A DNA stretch of 64,000 nucleotides from Pigmentiphaga kullae. Its GTDB lineage: Bacteria > Pseudomonadota > Gammaproteobacteria > Burkholderiales > Burkholderiaceae_B. Positions 16,544 through 26,376 of this stretch are shown one piece after another. Under the pieces are notes generated by a model, which was not told the DNA's origin, did no database searches, and was given only the letters and a program-made list of their open reading frames with translations. The stretch spans positions 1,054,001 through 1,118,000 of the forward strand of contig NZ_SGXC01000001.1 of assembly GCF_004216695.1 (NCBI RefSeq). The letters are read 5' to 3'. Positions within the stretch are counted from its first letter, which is position 1; each line of letters starts with the position of its first letter. Both the position numbers and the translations under genes were made by a program.

Positions 16544-16789
16544 TCATGTCGGCTTCGATGGCGCGCTCCGGGTCGCCGTGCCCTTCCTGAATCCCCGATC
16601 CCCCGCCATGAACGCCTCCAGCATGTGCGGGATCAATTTCTCTGCATCGACCGCCTCGCCATACGCCTGCGCGTGCAGCGAGGCGTAGCGGTCGAGGTCG
16701 GCTTTCAGGCTTGCCGGGCAGGCGAAGGTCAGCTTGACACTCTCGGTCTTGGGCAGAGGCCCGAGCCGCAGCTTCTTGGTCGTGGTCAT
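16544..16789 (-). CDS. DUF2274 protein
   Basis: An 81-residue protein that starts with a KLRLGPLPKTESVKLTF strand and has a helical middle (LKADLDRYASLHAQAY) like ribbon-helix-helix proteins. It matches DUF2274, which closes the Trb operon in Tn4371-type elements. It overlaps trbI by four bases (ATGA). A DNA-binding role in transfer control is possible but not shown. Confidence 0.8.
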   Translation of the reverse strand: MTTTKKLRLGPLPKTESVKLTFACPASLKADLDRYASLHAQAYGEAVDAEKLIPHMLEAFMAGDRGFRKGTATRSAPSKPT

Positions 16790-18060
16790 TGCGAAGCTCC
16801 CCGGTTAAAGAACAGGGGCTGGTACGGCCGCAGCACCAGATCCCGGTTGACGATGATCCGCACCGGCAACCCTGGCCGCGCCGTCAGTGTCGGCTGGATG
16901 TTCATGTTGCGGCGGGTGATCTCCTGGCCGACCTGGTTGATGCTGTCTTGCGCGCTATCGCGCCCGGCGATCACGATGCGGTTGCCATCCTGGCGATTCT
17001 CCGGCGCGGCCAGCTCGGCGCCTACGCCCAGCAGCGTCGTCAGCACCGCGCCCGAGACGATGCGCTTCCAATGCCAGTCCACGTCGTCCTCCAGGCCGGC
17101 GTAGCCCGCTGAATCGGTGCCCACAAGGTTGTCGAGCGTCAGCGATGAGGTATCCGGCAGGATGACCCGGTTCCACACTATCTGCACGCGGCTCTGCCCA
17201 TAGCTGACCTGGCTGTTGTACTTGCCCAGGATGCGCGAGCCCTGCGGGATCAGCAGGAACTTGCCCGTGGCCGTGTCATAGACCGGCTCCGTGACAGTGG
17301 CGATCACGTCGCCCGGCAAGTCCGACTTCATGCCAGTCACCAGCGCGCCCGCGATCACGGTTCCGGCCATCACCTGATAGGGCGACGCCGGCAGCGCCAG
17401 ATTGCCGGAATTGCGGGTTTCCGTAGAGCCGGCTTTCAGGAACGCCTCTTTCTGGTCTTGCCGGTTCTGTACGGCGGTCGGGTCGGCAGGCTGCGTCGCC
17501 ACCGATGCCGGCCCGGCCGCGAGTGGGTCGAAGGCCGCGAGCGCGCTTGCACCACCAGGCGCACCCGGTGTCGCCTGCGCCACGGTCGCGGCGGCTTGGC
17601 CTTGGCCGCCCGAGCGGAAGAACACCGACGAAGCCGCAGCGGCTTCCGCCTCTTTGCGCAAGGCATCGTTGGGGTCGTGGCCGGGGGCCGCGTAAGCGGC
17701 CACGGCCGGCTGCTGCGAGTTCACGATGGCAGGGCCGAGGTCGCCCGGCAGCGGCGGCCCCAGCTCGGGCACCTTCGGCGGCAGCTTCGAGTAGTCGGCC
17801 GGCAGACCGTCCAGCCCTTCGGACTTCGAGACGCGATCGACGTTGTATAGCTCGGTCTGTTCGCCTGCGCTGCGCCGCTGCGGTTGCAGCGACCAGATCG
17901 TGGCCCCGAGCACGGCGACCGACAGGCCGCCGACAAGGACGGCCAGCGTGCGCCGGTTCAGGCGCGTGACCGGACGCGGCTGGGCGCGCAGCGTCACCGA
18001 CTCGGGCGCGACCTTGCCCGCCTGTGGCGTGTCGAGGTCGGGGGTGTCGTCCTGGCTCAT
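16786..18060 (-). CDS. trbI: TrbI, VirB10-like T4SS core protein
   Basis: A 424-residue VirB10 homologue. A short cytoplasmic N-terminus is followed by one membrane helix (about residues 37-57), a proline-rich periplasmic linker with PPKVPELGPPLPGDLGP, and the C-terminal beta-barrel domain with IPQGSRILGKYNSQVSYGQS and AGLEDDVDWHW. It spans inner to outer membrane as part of the mating-pair channel. It lies 2 bp after trbG and is coupled to the DUF2274 gene. Confidence 0.93.
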   Translation of the reverse strand: MSQDDTPDLDTPQAGKVAPESVTLRAQPRPVTRLNRRTLAVLVGGLSVAVLGATIWSLQPQRRSAGEQTELYNVDRVSKSEGLDGLPADYSKLPPKVPELGPPLPGDLGPAIVNSQQPAVAAYAAPGHDPNDALRKEAEAAAASSVFFRSGGQGQAAATVAQATPGAPGGASALAAFDPLAAGPASVATQPADPTAVQNRQDQKEAFLKAGSTETRNSGNLALPASPYQVMAGTVIAGALVTGMKSDLPGDVIATVTEPVYDTATGKFLLIPQGSRILGKYNSQVSYGQSRVQIVWNRVILPDTSSLTLDNLVGTDSAGYAGLEDDVDWHWKRIVSGAVLTTLLGVGAELAAPENRQDGNRIVIAGRDSAQDSINQVGQEITRRNMNIQPTLTARPGLPVRIIVNRDLVLRPYQPLFFNRGASQ

Positions 18061-18062
18061 GG

Positions 18063-19055
18063 TCAGTCCCTCCGCGCCACGCCGTCCGTGCGCTCGATTC
18101 GCACCACGTCGCCCTTGTCACCGCCCAAGCGCAGTTCGGCCGCGCCGAACAGCCGATCCACGATGTAGTACGGCGAGCGGAAGCGGTAGTTCACCAGTTG
18201 CCCATCGCCCTGCGCACCGATGACAAAAAGCGGCGGCAGCTCGCCTTGCGCGATGCCGGCGGGGAACTGGATATAGACCTTCTGCCCGTCGTCGAAGGCG
18301 CGCAACGGCTTCCACGGCGGATTGCTGCCGCTGATCGCGTAGCGGAAGCGCAGGTTCTCCAGCGACAAGCCGGAGTCCACCGGCGCAGCGGCGCTAGCGG
18401 CCTGTGCCTGGCGCTGCAAGGCCAGCATCCGGTCGCGCGGGTACTCCCAGGACACCGATGCCATCCACGTCTTTTCCGTCGAAGCCAGCTCCAGCAGGTA
18501 CGTCCTGCGGCTGGTGGTGATGACGAGATTGGTCTTGAGGCCCGAGCGAATCGGCTTGACCAGCACGTTCACGCGCAGATCGGCACCGCTGCCGCTGGAC
18601 GTGTCGCCCACGATCCAGCGCACGGTATCGCCGGCGGCCACCGTCACCAGTTCCTCGCCCGGCTGGAGCGAAACGACGGTCACGCGGCCCACGGCCGCAT
18701 AGACCTGATACAGCGCGCCATCGGTGAAGGGCCACACCTGAATCGCGTTGACGTAGCCCTCGCGCGTGGGCGCGACGCGGGCCTCGGCATTGGCGCGCGA
18801 GACGCGCACCGTCTCGTCGGCCGGCTCCGGCGTGGGCTTGGCGTCCTCGGCTTCGGGCAATGGCTTCAACTGCGCCGGCATCGGCAGCACCTCGGGCACG
18901 GCCACCACCTCCACCGGCGCGGGCGGTTCGGGCAGCGGCTGGGCCTGCACCGGCTCATCGAGCGAGATGGTCGGCGGTGGCTTGCCCTGCGTGGCGCAGC
19001 CCGCCAGGGCAAGCAAGATCACCGGCAAGGCGGATTTACGGAAAAGATCATTCAT
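18063..19055 (-). CDS. trbG: TrbG, VirB9-like T4SS lipoprotein
   Basis: A 330-residue VirB9-type protein with a lipoprotein signal (lipobox LALAGC at the N-terminus), a proline-rich linker, and a C-terminal beta-sandwich that includes RYAISGSNPPWKPLRAFDDG. It forms the outer-membrane core complex with TrbI. The start at 19055 overlaps the trbF stop by four bases. Confidence 0.93.
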   Translation of the reverse strand: MNDLFRKSALPVILLALAGCATQGKPPPTISLDEPVQAQPLPEPPAPVEVVAVPEVLPMPAQLKPLPEAEDAKPTPEPADETVRVSRANAEARVAPTREGYVNAIQVWPFTDGALYQVYAAVGRVTVVSLQPGEELVTVAAGDTVRWIVGDTSSGSGADLRVNVLVKPIRSGLKTNLVITTSRRTYLLELASTEKTWMASVSWEYPRDRMLALQRQAQAASAAAPVDSGLSLENLRFRYAISGSNPPWKPLRAFDDGQKVYIQFPAGIAQGELPPLFVIGAQGDGQLVNYRFRSPYYIVDRLFGAAELRLGGDKGDVVRIERTDGVARRD

Positions 19056-19756
19056 GGCTTGGCTCCTTCGGAAGAATCCAGTTCGCGGCTCCACGACAGG
19101 CCGTTGACGTAGATGCCCAGGGGGTTCTTGCGCAGGCGTTCTTCGGTGCGCGGCGGCTGGAGCACGATGGACACCACGGCCGTCCACCGCTCCAAGCCCG
19201 CCGCGGCGCCGTTGACGTAGCGGCGTTCCGTCCAGCGCACGTTGAAAGACGTGTCGCTGGCGCGCACGACGCTGGTGATCTGCACCGTCACCGACTCCTT
19301 GCCGATGCGCGCGAACGGGTCGTTGACCCGTGCGTAGTCGTTGAGCACGGCCGCGCCCTTGTCGGTCGTGTAGTCGTAGGCGTCCAGCCAGTTCTGGCGG
19401 ACGACGATGGGGTCGATGGACAGCGAGCGCACCAGCGTCACGAAGCGCGCGATGTGGTGCGCGGTCTGCGCATCGTTGGGCCGGTATGGCGTGGCGGCTT
19501 CGCCCACGGCGCGTACCTGGCCCGTGTTGTCCACCTCCACGACGTAGGGCGTCACGATGGATTGCGCCGAGCGCCACACCAAGCCGCCGGCCATCAGCAG
19601 TGCAAGCGTCAGGCAGCCGAAGGCCATCAGGCGCCAGTTCTTCGCCTGGACGCGCGGCGAGCCGATGCGCTTGTCCCACACCTGGCCGGCAGCTTGGTAC
19701 GGCGTGGCAGGCTGCGGCGTGTCGGCGTAGCGCACCTGCGGTTTCTTGAATCGCAT
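19052..19756 (-). CDS. trbF: TrbF, VirB8-like T4SS protein
   Basis: A 234-residue VirB8-type inner-membrane protein: a cytoplasmic N-terminus, one membrane helix in LMAFGCLTLALLMAGGLVW, and a periplasmic NTF2-like domain with VRQNWLDAYDYTTDKGAAVL and FNVRWTERRYVNG. It scaffolds assembly of the transfer channel. It is 12 bp downstream of trbL. Confidence 0.93.
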   Translation of the reverse strand: MRFKKPQVRYADTPQPATPYQAAGQVWDKRIGSPRVQAKNWRLMAFGCLTLALLMAGGLVWRSAQSIVTPYVVEVDNTGQVRAVGEAATPYRPNDAQTAHHIARFVTLVRSLSIDPIVVRQNWLDAYDYTTDKGAAVLNDYARVNDPFARIGKESVTVQITSVVRASDTSFNVRWTERRYVNGAAAGLERWTAVVSIVLQPPRTEERLRKNPLGIYVNGLSWSRELDSSEGAKP

Positions 19757-19768
19757 GGTCAGTTCTCC

Positions 19769-21154
19769 TTATGAATCGGAATCGCGCAGGCTCGGCCCCT
19801 GGCCGGAGCCGCCGCCATCGCCACCGCGCAGCGCGTGGGCGGTGGTGGTCGCGGCGTGGGTGAGTTGCTGGCGGCGATGCAGGCGCTTGGCCCAAGCGGG
19901 CTGTTCCTGTGTCTGCGCCGTAGCGGCGCCGGATGCGGCCTCGCCTGCGGCACCCTGACCGGATGCCGCACCCGCGCCGCCATCGGCAGCAGCGCCATTC
20001 CAGCCAGCGCGGAAGGGAGCGGCCATGCGTTGCCCGGCAGCGGAAGCGCGGGATGCAGCACCTCGCCCGGCTGCCTGCGCGCCGGTCTTGGCGACGTTGC
20101 CCAGGCCCGCCATCGCGCCCTTTGCGCCGCCGCCAGCGGCGGCGGAACCGGCCTGGAACGCCGACTTCGCACTGCTGGCCGCCGACGTGGCGGCGCGCGC
20201 ACCGCTACCGGCCAGCTTGGCGGCAGCCGGGGCCATGCGCGCACCAGCAGCCACGGCGCCACCCACGCCCGTCGCGGCGGCGCCGATGGCGACGGCCGTG
20301 CCGGCAGCGCCGACAGCAGCACCGGCCATTGCGCCAGCGCCGAGCTGCGGCGCACCGGAGACGAGGCCCGTGGCGATGCCAGGGCCGAAAATCCCGAGCG
20401 CCAGCAAGGTGAGCGAGGCCAGCATGATGACCAGCGCGTGGTCAATAGACGGCTCGGCGGGATGGACTTGGAACTGAGCGAACAAGCCCGAGCCGATACC
20501 GACGATCACGGCCAGCACCAGAACCTTGACGCCGGAGGCCACCACGTTGCCCAAGACCTTTTCGGCGAGGAACGCGGTCTTGTTCCAGAGCGCGAATGGC
20601 ACCAGCACGAATCCGGCGAGCGTGGTCAGCTTGAACTCGATCAGCGTGATGAACAGTTGGATCGCCAGCACGAAGAAGCACAAGACCACGACCAGCCACG
20701 CGAGGAACATCACCACGATGGGGTCGAGGTTCACGAACACTTCGGGAAAGCCCGCCATCTCGCCGATCTGCTCCAGAATCGGCGCCCCGGCGTCGATGCC
20801 GGTTTTCGCCAGCCGGCCCGGCTGCAAGAAGTTCTCCATCGTGATGGCCGAGCCGGTGGCGGTGATGCCCAATCCCGCAAACGAGCGGAACACGATGCTG
20901 GCCAGCCAGTTGAAGTTATTGATGATGTAGGCGAAGGCACCGACGTAGAGCACCTTGCGCAGCAGCTTGGCGATCACGTCCTCGCCCTGGCCGGTGGCGT
21001 GGCTCATGGCCCAATACAGGCCGGCGATCGTCATGTCGATGACGATCAGCGTGGCCGTGAGGAACGCCACTTCGCCCCGCAGCAGCCCGAAACCCGAGTC
21101 GATATAAGCGGCAAAGGTGTTGAGGAACTGGTCGATGATGGTCACGTCATTCAT
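19769..21154 (-). CDS. trbL: TrbL, VirB6-like T4SS membrane protein
   Basis: A 461-residue polytopic protein. The first 250 residues hold several membrane helices (LLRGEVAFLTATLIVIDMTI, PIVVMFLAWLVVVLCFFVLA and VKVLVLAVIVGIGSGLFAQF among them). The last 200 residues are an alanine/glycine-rich low-complexity tail that probably lies outside the membrane. VirB6/TrbL proteins form the inner-membrane part of the channel. It overlaps the TrbK-like lipoprotein gene by four bases. Confidence 0.92.
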   Translation of the reverse strand: MNDVTIIDQFLNTFAAYIDSGFGLLRGEVAFLTATLIVIDMTIAGLYWAMSHATGQGEDVIAKLLRKVLYVGAFAYIINNFNWLASIVFRSFAGLGITATGSAITMENFLQPGRLAKTGIDAGAPILEQIGEMAGFPEVFVNLDPIVVMFLAWLVVVLCFFVLAIQLFITLIEFKLTTLAGFVLVPFALWNKTAFLAEKVLGNVVASGVKVLVLAVIVGIGSGLFAQFQVHPAEPSIDHALVIMLASLTLLALGIFGPGIATGLVSGAPQLGAGAMAGAAVGAAGTAVAIGAAATGVGGAVAAGARMAPAAAKLAGSGARAATSAASSAKSAFQAGSAAAGGGAKGAMAGLGNVAKTGAQAAGRGAASRASAAGQRMAAPFRAGWNGAAADGGAGAASGQGAAGEAASGAATAQTQEQPAWAKRLHRRQQLTHAATTTAHALRGGDGGGSGQGPSLRDSDS

Positions 21155-21471
21155 GGCGTGTCCTCCGGTTCGGCGGGATCGGCCGGCGCCATGCCATCGG
21201 CCGGCTCCTCGAAGCTCGGCGGGATCGGCGGCAGGTCGGCCAGCGTCTGGTATTCATCCGGCCCGGCCTGGCCGGAGAAGAAACGCCGCCGGAAGGCTTC
21301 GGCGGCGGCGCGGCAAGCGTCCTCGCCCGTGGCCTGCCGGTCGGCCGCGCATTGCGCGCGCAATGCCTTCAGCCGCACGGGATCGGCGGCCAAGGCATCG
21401 GCAAGGTCGTCGGCCGGCTGCTCGCCGCAAGCGGCCAGCAGCACGACACCAAGGGCGAGGACGCATCGCAT
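21151..21471 (-). CDS. trbK: TrbK/EexN-like entry-exclusion lipoprotein
   Basis: A 106-residue lipoprotein with lipobox LLAAC (C15). The core LKALRAQCAADRQATGEDAC followed by AEAFRRRFF matches the EexN family. It sits between trbJ and trbL, where TrbK blocks redundant entry in RP4-type systems. A second paralogue with the same core pattern is encoded at 29080-29358. Confidence 0.82.
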   Translation of the reverse strand: MRCVLALGVVLLAACGEQPADDLADALAADPVRLKALRAQCAADRQATGEDACRAAAEAFRRRFFSGQAGPDEYQTLADLPPIPPSFEEPADGMAPADPAEPEDTP

Positions 21472-21483
21472 GGCGGCCTCCCG

Positions 21484-22209
21484 TCAGTTGCCGTAGAAGT
21501 TCACGGACTGCGGCGTGTACGGCGTGCCGTCGCCGAGGAAGCGCCGCCGCACCTCGCGGGCGCGCTCCGTGGCTGCCGCCTGCCGCGCCAGCTCCAGCGA
21601 TGCCGCCCGGTCTTGCGTGATCTGGAGTCGCTGCGACTGGATCGACTGCTTGGCCTGCAAGGCCAGCAATTGATTCATGGCCTGCATCGCCTGCAACGCA
21701 CCTTCGGCCGACTGGCTCTTGCCCACAAGATCGGCCAGCACGCTTTCGTCTTCGCCCAGGTTCTGCGACACCTGCGCCTGCATCTGCATGGTGGTCTGCA
21801 AGCCGTTGAGCGTGTTCCGCCAACGCTCCTGCGCGTCGCGGTACATCTGGTCGCCGCTGACGGTGGCGGCGTACTGCTCGGGATACAGGCGCGCGAACTC
21901 CCGATCCAGATTCGTCACGTCGTAGGCCAAGCCCCTGGCCTGGGCGATCAGCCGCTCGGTGGTCGCCAGATTGGCGCGCAACTGGTTCACCACGCTGGAC
22001 GGCAGGCTGGCGAGGTTGCGCGCCTGGTTCATCAGCATCTGCGCTTCGTTCTGAAGCTGCTGGATTTGGTTGTTGATCTGCTCCAGCGTGCGGATCGCGG
22101 TCAGCGTGTTCTGCACGAGGTTCGTGGGATCGACCACGACCCATTGCGCATGGGCGGTGGCGGTGCAAAGCATGGCCGCGATGGCGGCGGCAATAAGACG
22201 CTTTTTCAT
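21484..22209 (-). CDS. trbJ: TrbJ, VirB5-like T4SS protein
   Basis: A 241-residue secreted protein with a signal peptide ending in ATAHAQW, then long coiled-coil-forming helices (LEQINNQIQQLQNEAQMLMN and LQAMQAMNQLLALQAKQSIQ). It matches TrbJ, a VirB5-like minor pilus component. The start overlaps the trbE stop by four bases. Confidence 0.92.
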   Translation of the reverse strand: MKKRLIAAAIAAMLCTATAHAQWVVVDPTNLVQNTLTAIRTLEQINNQIQQLQNEAQMLMNQARNLASLPSSVVNQLRANLATTERLIAQARGLAYDVTNLDREFARLYPEQYAATVSGDQMYRDAQERWRNTLNGLQTTMQMQAQVSQNLGEDESVLADLVGKSQSAEGALQAMQAMNQLLALQAKQSIQSQRLQITQDRAASLELARQAAATERAREVRRRFLGDGTPYTPQSVNFYGN

Positions 22210-24659
22210 GGCAGGTTCTCCAGGGGTTGGTCAGCGAGGGAACCCGGCGCGAGGCCGGGGAACGAGGGCAGCAGGTCGGCCGCCCAATCGAGGCCGCGGT
22301 GGCGAAGCCAGGCACCCGCGAAACCGGGCACGCCGGCGTCCAGCAGCACGCGGTCTATGTCGCGCTGGTCTTGCGGCGTGGAAGCGCCCGCGAAGGCCAG
22401 CGCCGCCGGCCCCAGGTCGAGGTCGAACAGGCGGTTGCCGAGGCGGGATTGGTAGTAGTAGTCGCGCTTGGGCTGCGCGGTGGCGACGATTTCGATCTGC
22501 CGCCTGTTGAGGCCGAAGCCCTCGTAGATCGTGCGAATCTGCGGCTCGGTCGCCTGCGGGTTGGGCAAGAAAATCCGACTCGCGCAGCTTTCGATGATCG
22601 CGGGTGCGATGCTCGAATCCTTGATGTCGGCAAGGCTCTGCGTGGCGAATATGACGCTGACGTTCTTCTTGCGCAGTGTCTTGAGCCACTGGCGGATACG
22701 CGCGGCAAACACCGGGTCATCGAGGAACAGCCATGCTTCGTCGAGGATCAGCAGCGTGGGCGCCCCGTCGAAGCGTTCATCAAAACGCGCAAAGAGGTAA
22801 TGCAGCACGGCCATGACGGCGGCCTTGCTGTGCATCAGCTCCTCCATCTCGAAGCACTGCACGTCGGCCGTGCCCAGCCGGTCGTGGTCGGCGTCCAGCA
22901 GCTTGCCGTGGGCACCGCCGAGCACATAAGGCGACAGCGCCTGCCGCAGCGTGTTCGATTGCAACAGCACGGAAAGCCCCGTCATCGTGCGCTGCTCCAC
23001 CGGCGCCCCGGCGAGACTTCCCAGCGCCGACCAGATAGCCGCCTTCTCGTCGGGGCCGACCGCCACGCCTTCGTGCAGCAAGCGGCCTTCGATCCATTCG
23101 GCGGCCCAGGTGCGGTAGCCCTCGCGGTCGATGCGTGCCAGTGGCTGGAAGGCGATTTCGCCATCCGTGCCCAGGTCGTAGTGCTCGCCGCCCAGGCCCA
23201 GGATCGTGGCCCGCATCGAGCGGCCCATGTCGAAGGCGAAGATGCGCGAACCGCGATAGCGGCGGAACTGCATCGCCAGCGTGGCGAGCAGAACCGACTT
23301 GCCCATGCCGGTCGGGCCAGCCACCAGCGTATGCCCCACATCGCCGATGTGCGTCACCAGCCGGAACGGCGTCGCGCCCTCGGTGCGCGTGACGATCAGC
23401 GGCGGGCCGTCGAGGTGGTAGTTCTTCTCCGGCCCTGCCCACACCGCCGACACCGGCATCAGGTGCGCAAGATTCAGCGTCGAGACGATGGGCTGGCGCA
23501 CGTTGGCGTAGGCGTTGCCCGGAATGGACGACAGCCACGCATCCACGGCGTTGAGCGCTTCGGGAATGGTCACGAAGCCCCGGCCCTGGATGACGCGCTC
23601 CACCATGCGCAGCTTCTCGTCCGCCACGGCGGCGTCCTCGTCCATGACGGTGACGGTCGCCGTCAGGTAGCCGAAGGCGACTTGATCGCTGCCCAACTCC
23701 TGCAAGGCAGCGTCCGCATCGGCGGCCTTGTTGTTGGCGTCGGTATCGACCAGCGGGCTTTCCTGCTGGAAGATCGTTTCGCGCAGCAGCGCGATGACGT
23801 TCTTGCGCTTGGCGAACCACTGGCGGCGCAGGCGGGAAAGTTCTTTCTCCGCCTCGGCTTTGTCGAGGCAGAGAAAGCGCGTGCTCCAGCGGTACGCAAA
23901 GCCAAGGCGGTTGAGGTCATCCAGAATCCCCGGCCAGGTCGAGGTCGGGAAACCTCGCACCGACACCACGCGCAGGTGCTGGTTGCCCAGCATGGGCGCC
24001 AGGCCACCGACCAGCGGCGAGTCGGTCAGCAGCGCGTCGATGTGGAACGGCACTTCGGGCACGCCCACGCGATAGCGCCGCGTCGAGATGGTCGCGTGCA
24101 GGTAGGTCAGCGTCTGGCTGTCATCGAGCCAGGCGATCTCCGGCATCACGCCGTCGAGCAGGTCAAAGACGCGATCCGTTTCCGCGACGAAGGCTTGCAG
24201 CCGCTCGCGCCAGTCCACGCCGGTCGTCGGCGTGTTCTCGTAGAGCATCTTGGCTGCACGGGCGCGGGATTCTTCCGGCGGCAGGTAAAGCAGCGTCAGG
24301 TGATAGCCGCTCTCGAAGTGATTGCCCGATTCCTCGAAGGCGGCCCGGCGTTCTTCCTCCACCAGCCACGAAAGCGGCTCGGGAAACTCCGAGCGCGGAT
24401 AGTCGGCGGCGGCGCGGCGCTCGGCCTCGATGAACAGCGCCCAGCCCGATCCCATGCGACGCAGCGCGTTGTTCAACCGCGCCGACGTGGCGATTAGCTC
24501 GCCTTGCGTCGCGCTGTCGAGGTCAGGCCCGCGAAACCGGGCCGTGCGCTGGAAACTGCCGTCCTTGTTCAAGACGACGCCCGGTGCGACCAGCCCGGCC
24601 CAGGGCAGCCAGTCGGCAAGCAAGGCCGGGCGCTGGCGGTATTCGGCGAGGTTCAGCAT
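22206..24659 (-). CDS. trbE: TrbE, VirB4-like T4SS ATPase
   Basis: An 817-residue VirB4 ATPase. The Walker A motif GPTGMGKS is at residues 448-455 and Walker B is in LLILDEAWLFLDDP; the sensor segment IFATQSLADI follows. The N-terminal half is the CagE/TrbE domain. It powers pilus assembly and substrate transfer at the inner membrane. It is 15 bp downstream of trbD. Confidence 0.95.
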   Translation of the reverse strand: MLNLAEYRQRPALLADWLPWAGLVAPGVVLNKDGSFQRTARFRGPDLDSATQGELIATSARLNNALRRMGSGWALFIEAERRAAADYPRSEFPEPLSWLVEEERRAAFEESGNHFESGYHLTLLYLPPEESRARAAKMLYENTPTTGVDWRERLQAFVAETDRVFDLLDGVMPEIAWLDDSQTLTYLHATISTRRYRVGVPEVPFHIDALLTDSPLVGGLAPMLGNQHLRVVSVRGFPTSTWPGILDDLNRLGFAYRWSTRFLCLDKAEAEKELSRLRRQWFAKRKNVIALLRETIFQQESPLVDTDANNKAADADAALQELGSDQVAFGYLTATVTVMDEDAAVADEKLRMVERVIQGRGFVTIPEALNAVDAWLSSIPGNAYANVRQPIVSTLNLAHLMPVSAVWAGPEKNYHLDGPPLIVTRTEGATPFRLVTHIGDVGHTLVAGPTGMGKSVLLATLAMQFRRYRGSRIFAFDMGRSMRATILGLGGEHYDLGTDGEIAFQPLARIDREGYRTWAAEWIEGRLLHEGVAVGPDEKAAIWSALGSLAGAPVEQRTMTGLSVLLQSNTLRQALSPYVLGGAHGKLLDADHDRLGTADVQCFEMEELMHSKAAVMAVLHYLFARFDERFDGAPTLLILDEAWLFLDDPVFAARIRQWLKTLRKKNVSVIFATQSLADIKDSSIAPAIIESCASRIFLPNPQATEPQIRTIYEGFGLNRRQIEIVATAQPKRDYYYQSRLGNRLFDLDLGPAALAFAGASTPQDQRDIDRVLLDAGVPGFAGAWLRHRGLDWAADLLPSFPGLAPGSLADQPLENLP

Positions 24660-24674
24660 CGCGGCGTCCTCCCC

Positions 24675-24947
24675 TCACACGTCCAGTAGCGGGCGGTGCT
24701 TGATGTGCCGGGCGAAGACCTGCATGAACTGCGGATCGACGCGCGCGCCCCATACCGCCAGCGAATGGCCGACAACCCAGAGCACCACGCCCGGAATCCA
24801 CAGTTGCAGGCCCAGGCCGACAGCGGCGGCCAGCGTGCCGTTGGCGATCGCCACCGTGCGCGGCGCACCGCCAAGCAGAATCGGCTCGGTCAGCGAGCGA
24901 TGCAGCGGCACCTCGAAGCCGTCCGCGAAGGTGTCCGGGGCACTCAT
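24675..24947 (-). CDS. trbD: TrbD, VirB3-like T4SS protein
   Basis: A 90-residue VirB3-type membrane protein with the family start VPLHRSLTEPILLGGAPR and two closely spaced hydrophobic helices. It overlaps trbC by four bases. VirB3 proteins work together with the VirB4 ATPase encoded next. Confidence 0.92.
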   Translation of the reverse strand: MSAPDTFADGFEVPLHRSLTEPILLGGAPRTVAIANGTLAAAVGLGLQLWIPGVVLWVVGHSLAVWGARVDPQFMQVFARHIKHRPLLDV

Positions 24948-25327
24948 ACGACGGCCCCGCCGGAGAAGCTGAAGAACGACAGGAAGAAGCTCGAAGCCGC
25001 GAAGGCGATGGACAGACCGAAGACGATCTGGATCAGCTTGCGGAAGCCGCCGGACGTGTCGCCGAAGGCGAGCGCGAGGCCCGTAGCGATGATGATGATG
25101 ACCGCGACGATGCGCGCCACCGGCCCCTGGATGGATTCGAGGATGGATTGCAGCGGGCCTTCCCACGGCATCGAGGAACCGGCGGCCTGCGCGGTTCCGG
25201 CCAGGAACAGCAGCAGCGCGGCCAGCAGCAGCCCTTGCCCCGCAGGGCGGGCCAGGCAGCGCAGCCGCGCAAGACGCAAAGCCGGATTTGCAGAAATACG
25301 GAAAGCAGGAATGGTCATCTGCGTCAT
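24944..25327 (-). CDS. trbC: TrbC, prepilin (VirB2-like)
   Basis: A 127-residue prepilin. A long signal region ends near AQAAGSSMPW, and two hydrophobic helices (IVAVIIIIATGLALAFG and a second after FRKLIQIVFGLSIAF) follow, as in TrbC/VirB2 pilins. The TraF peptidase encoded at 41965-42552 is the likely maturation enzyme. It overlaps both trbB and trbD by four bases. Confidence 0.92.
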   Translation of the reverse strand: MTQMTIPAFRISANPALRLARLRCLARPAGQGLLLAALLLFLAGTAQAAGSSMPWEGPLQSILESIQGPVARIVAVIIIIATGLALAFGDTSGGFRKLIQIVFGLSIAFAASSFFLSFFSFSGGAVV

Positions 25328-26376
25328 GGCAGTTCTCCAAGTGAGTCAGGGGATGGGGAAGTCGCCGCAGCGGGTGCGGCATCGGGAAGTGGCGGCAGCT
25401 CGGGAAACGGCGTTTCCAGTGCATCCGCCAGTTGGTAGCCCACGCCGTCGAAGCCGACGACGCGGGCGATGTTCTCGATGCGGCGTTTGCGCCCGCGCCC
25501 GGCGATGTGGATCACCACGTTGACCGCCTCGGCGATCAGCGCACGGGGCGGATTCACCGCCACTTCGAGAATCAGTTGCTCCAGGCGCAGCAGCGCGCCG
25601 AGCGCGGAGCCGGCATGGATCGTGGCGATGCCGCCGGGGTGGCCCGTGCCCCACACCTTGATGAGATCCAGCGCCTCGGCACCGCGCACCTCGCCGACGA
25701 CGACGCGATCAGGGCGCAGGCGCATGGACGAGCGCACCAGTTCGGTCATCGACACCACGCCTGCGCGCGTGCGCAGGGGAACGTGGTCGCGGGCCGCGCA
25801 TTGCAGCTCCACCGTGTCTTCGAGCACCAGCACGCGGTCGCCTGTGGCGGCAATCTCGGCCAGCAGCGCATTGGCGAGCGTGGTCTTACCGCTGCTGGTG
25901 GCGCCGGCGATCAGGACGTTCTGCCGCTCGCGCACGGCGCGAACGAGAAAGCCCGCCTGCGCGCTGGTCATCATCCCGTCGATGACGTACCGCTCCAGCG
26001 GAATCACGCCGATGGCGCGTTTGCGCAGCGCGAAGGCCGGCCCCGGCGCTGCCGGAGGCAAGATGCCCTCGAAGCGTTCGCCGGTTTCGGGCAACTCGGC
26101 GGACAGCAGCGGCTGGCCGCGATGGACTTCCGCGCCGACGTGGGCGGCGACCAGGCGGATGATTCGCTCGCCGTCCGCCTCGGGCAGTTCCACGCCCATC
26201 GGCGCACGCCCACTGGAAAGCCGATCCACCCAAAGGGTGCGATCGGGATTCAGCATCACCTCCACCACGTCCGGGTCTTCGAGCGCAGCGGCGATCAGTG
26301 GCCCCATCGCCGTGCGCAGCATCTGGATGCGGCGGTCGAGCGACGTGGCGCTCATGGACTGCGGAACGGCGCTCAT
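25324..26376 (-). CDS. trbB: TrbB, VirB11-like T4SS ATPase
   Basis: A 350-residue VirB11-type hexameric ATPase: Walker A GATSSGKT at residues 158-165, an Asp box in [12 protein letters not shown], and the His box/Walker B region [20 protein letters not shown]. It drives the switch between pilus assembly and DNA transfer. It is the first trb gene and is coupled to the upstream ribbon-helix-helix gene by ATGA. Confidence 0.94.
   Translation of the reverse strand: MSAVPQSMSATSLDRRIQMLRTAMGPLIAAALEDPDVVEVMLNPDRTLWVDRLSSGRAPMGVELPEADGERIIRLVAAHVGAEVHRGQPLLSAELPETGERFEGILPPAAPGPAFALRKRAIGVIPLERYVIDGMMTSAQAGFLVRAVRERQNVLIAGATSSGKTTLANALLAEIAATGDRVLVLEDTVELQCAARDHVPLRTRAGVVSMTELVRSSMRLRPDRVVVGEVRGAEALDLIKVWGTGHPGGIATIHAGSALGALLRLEQLILEVAVNPPRALIAEAVNVVIHIAGRGRKRRIENIARVVGFDGVGYQLADALETPFPELPPLPDAAPAAATSPSPDSLGELP

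Noticed and set aside
22227-24497. 756-codon plus-strand open frame
   Set aside because: Exactly antisense to trbE; low-complexity product, no ribosome site of note.
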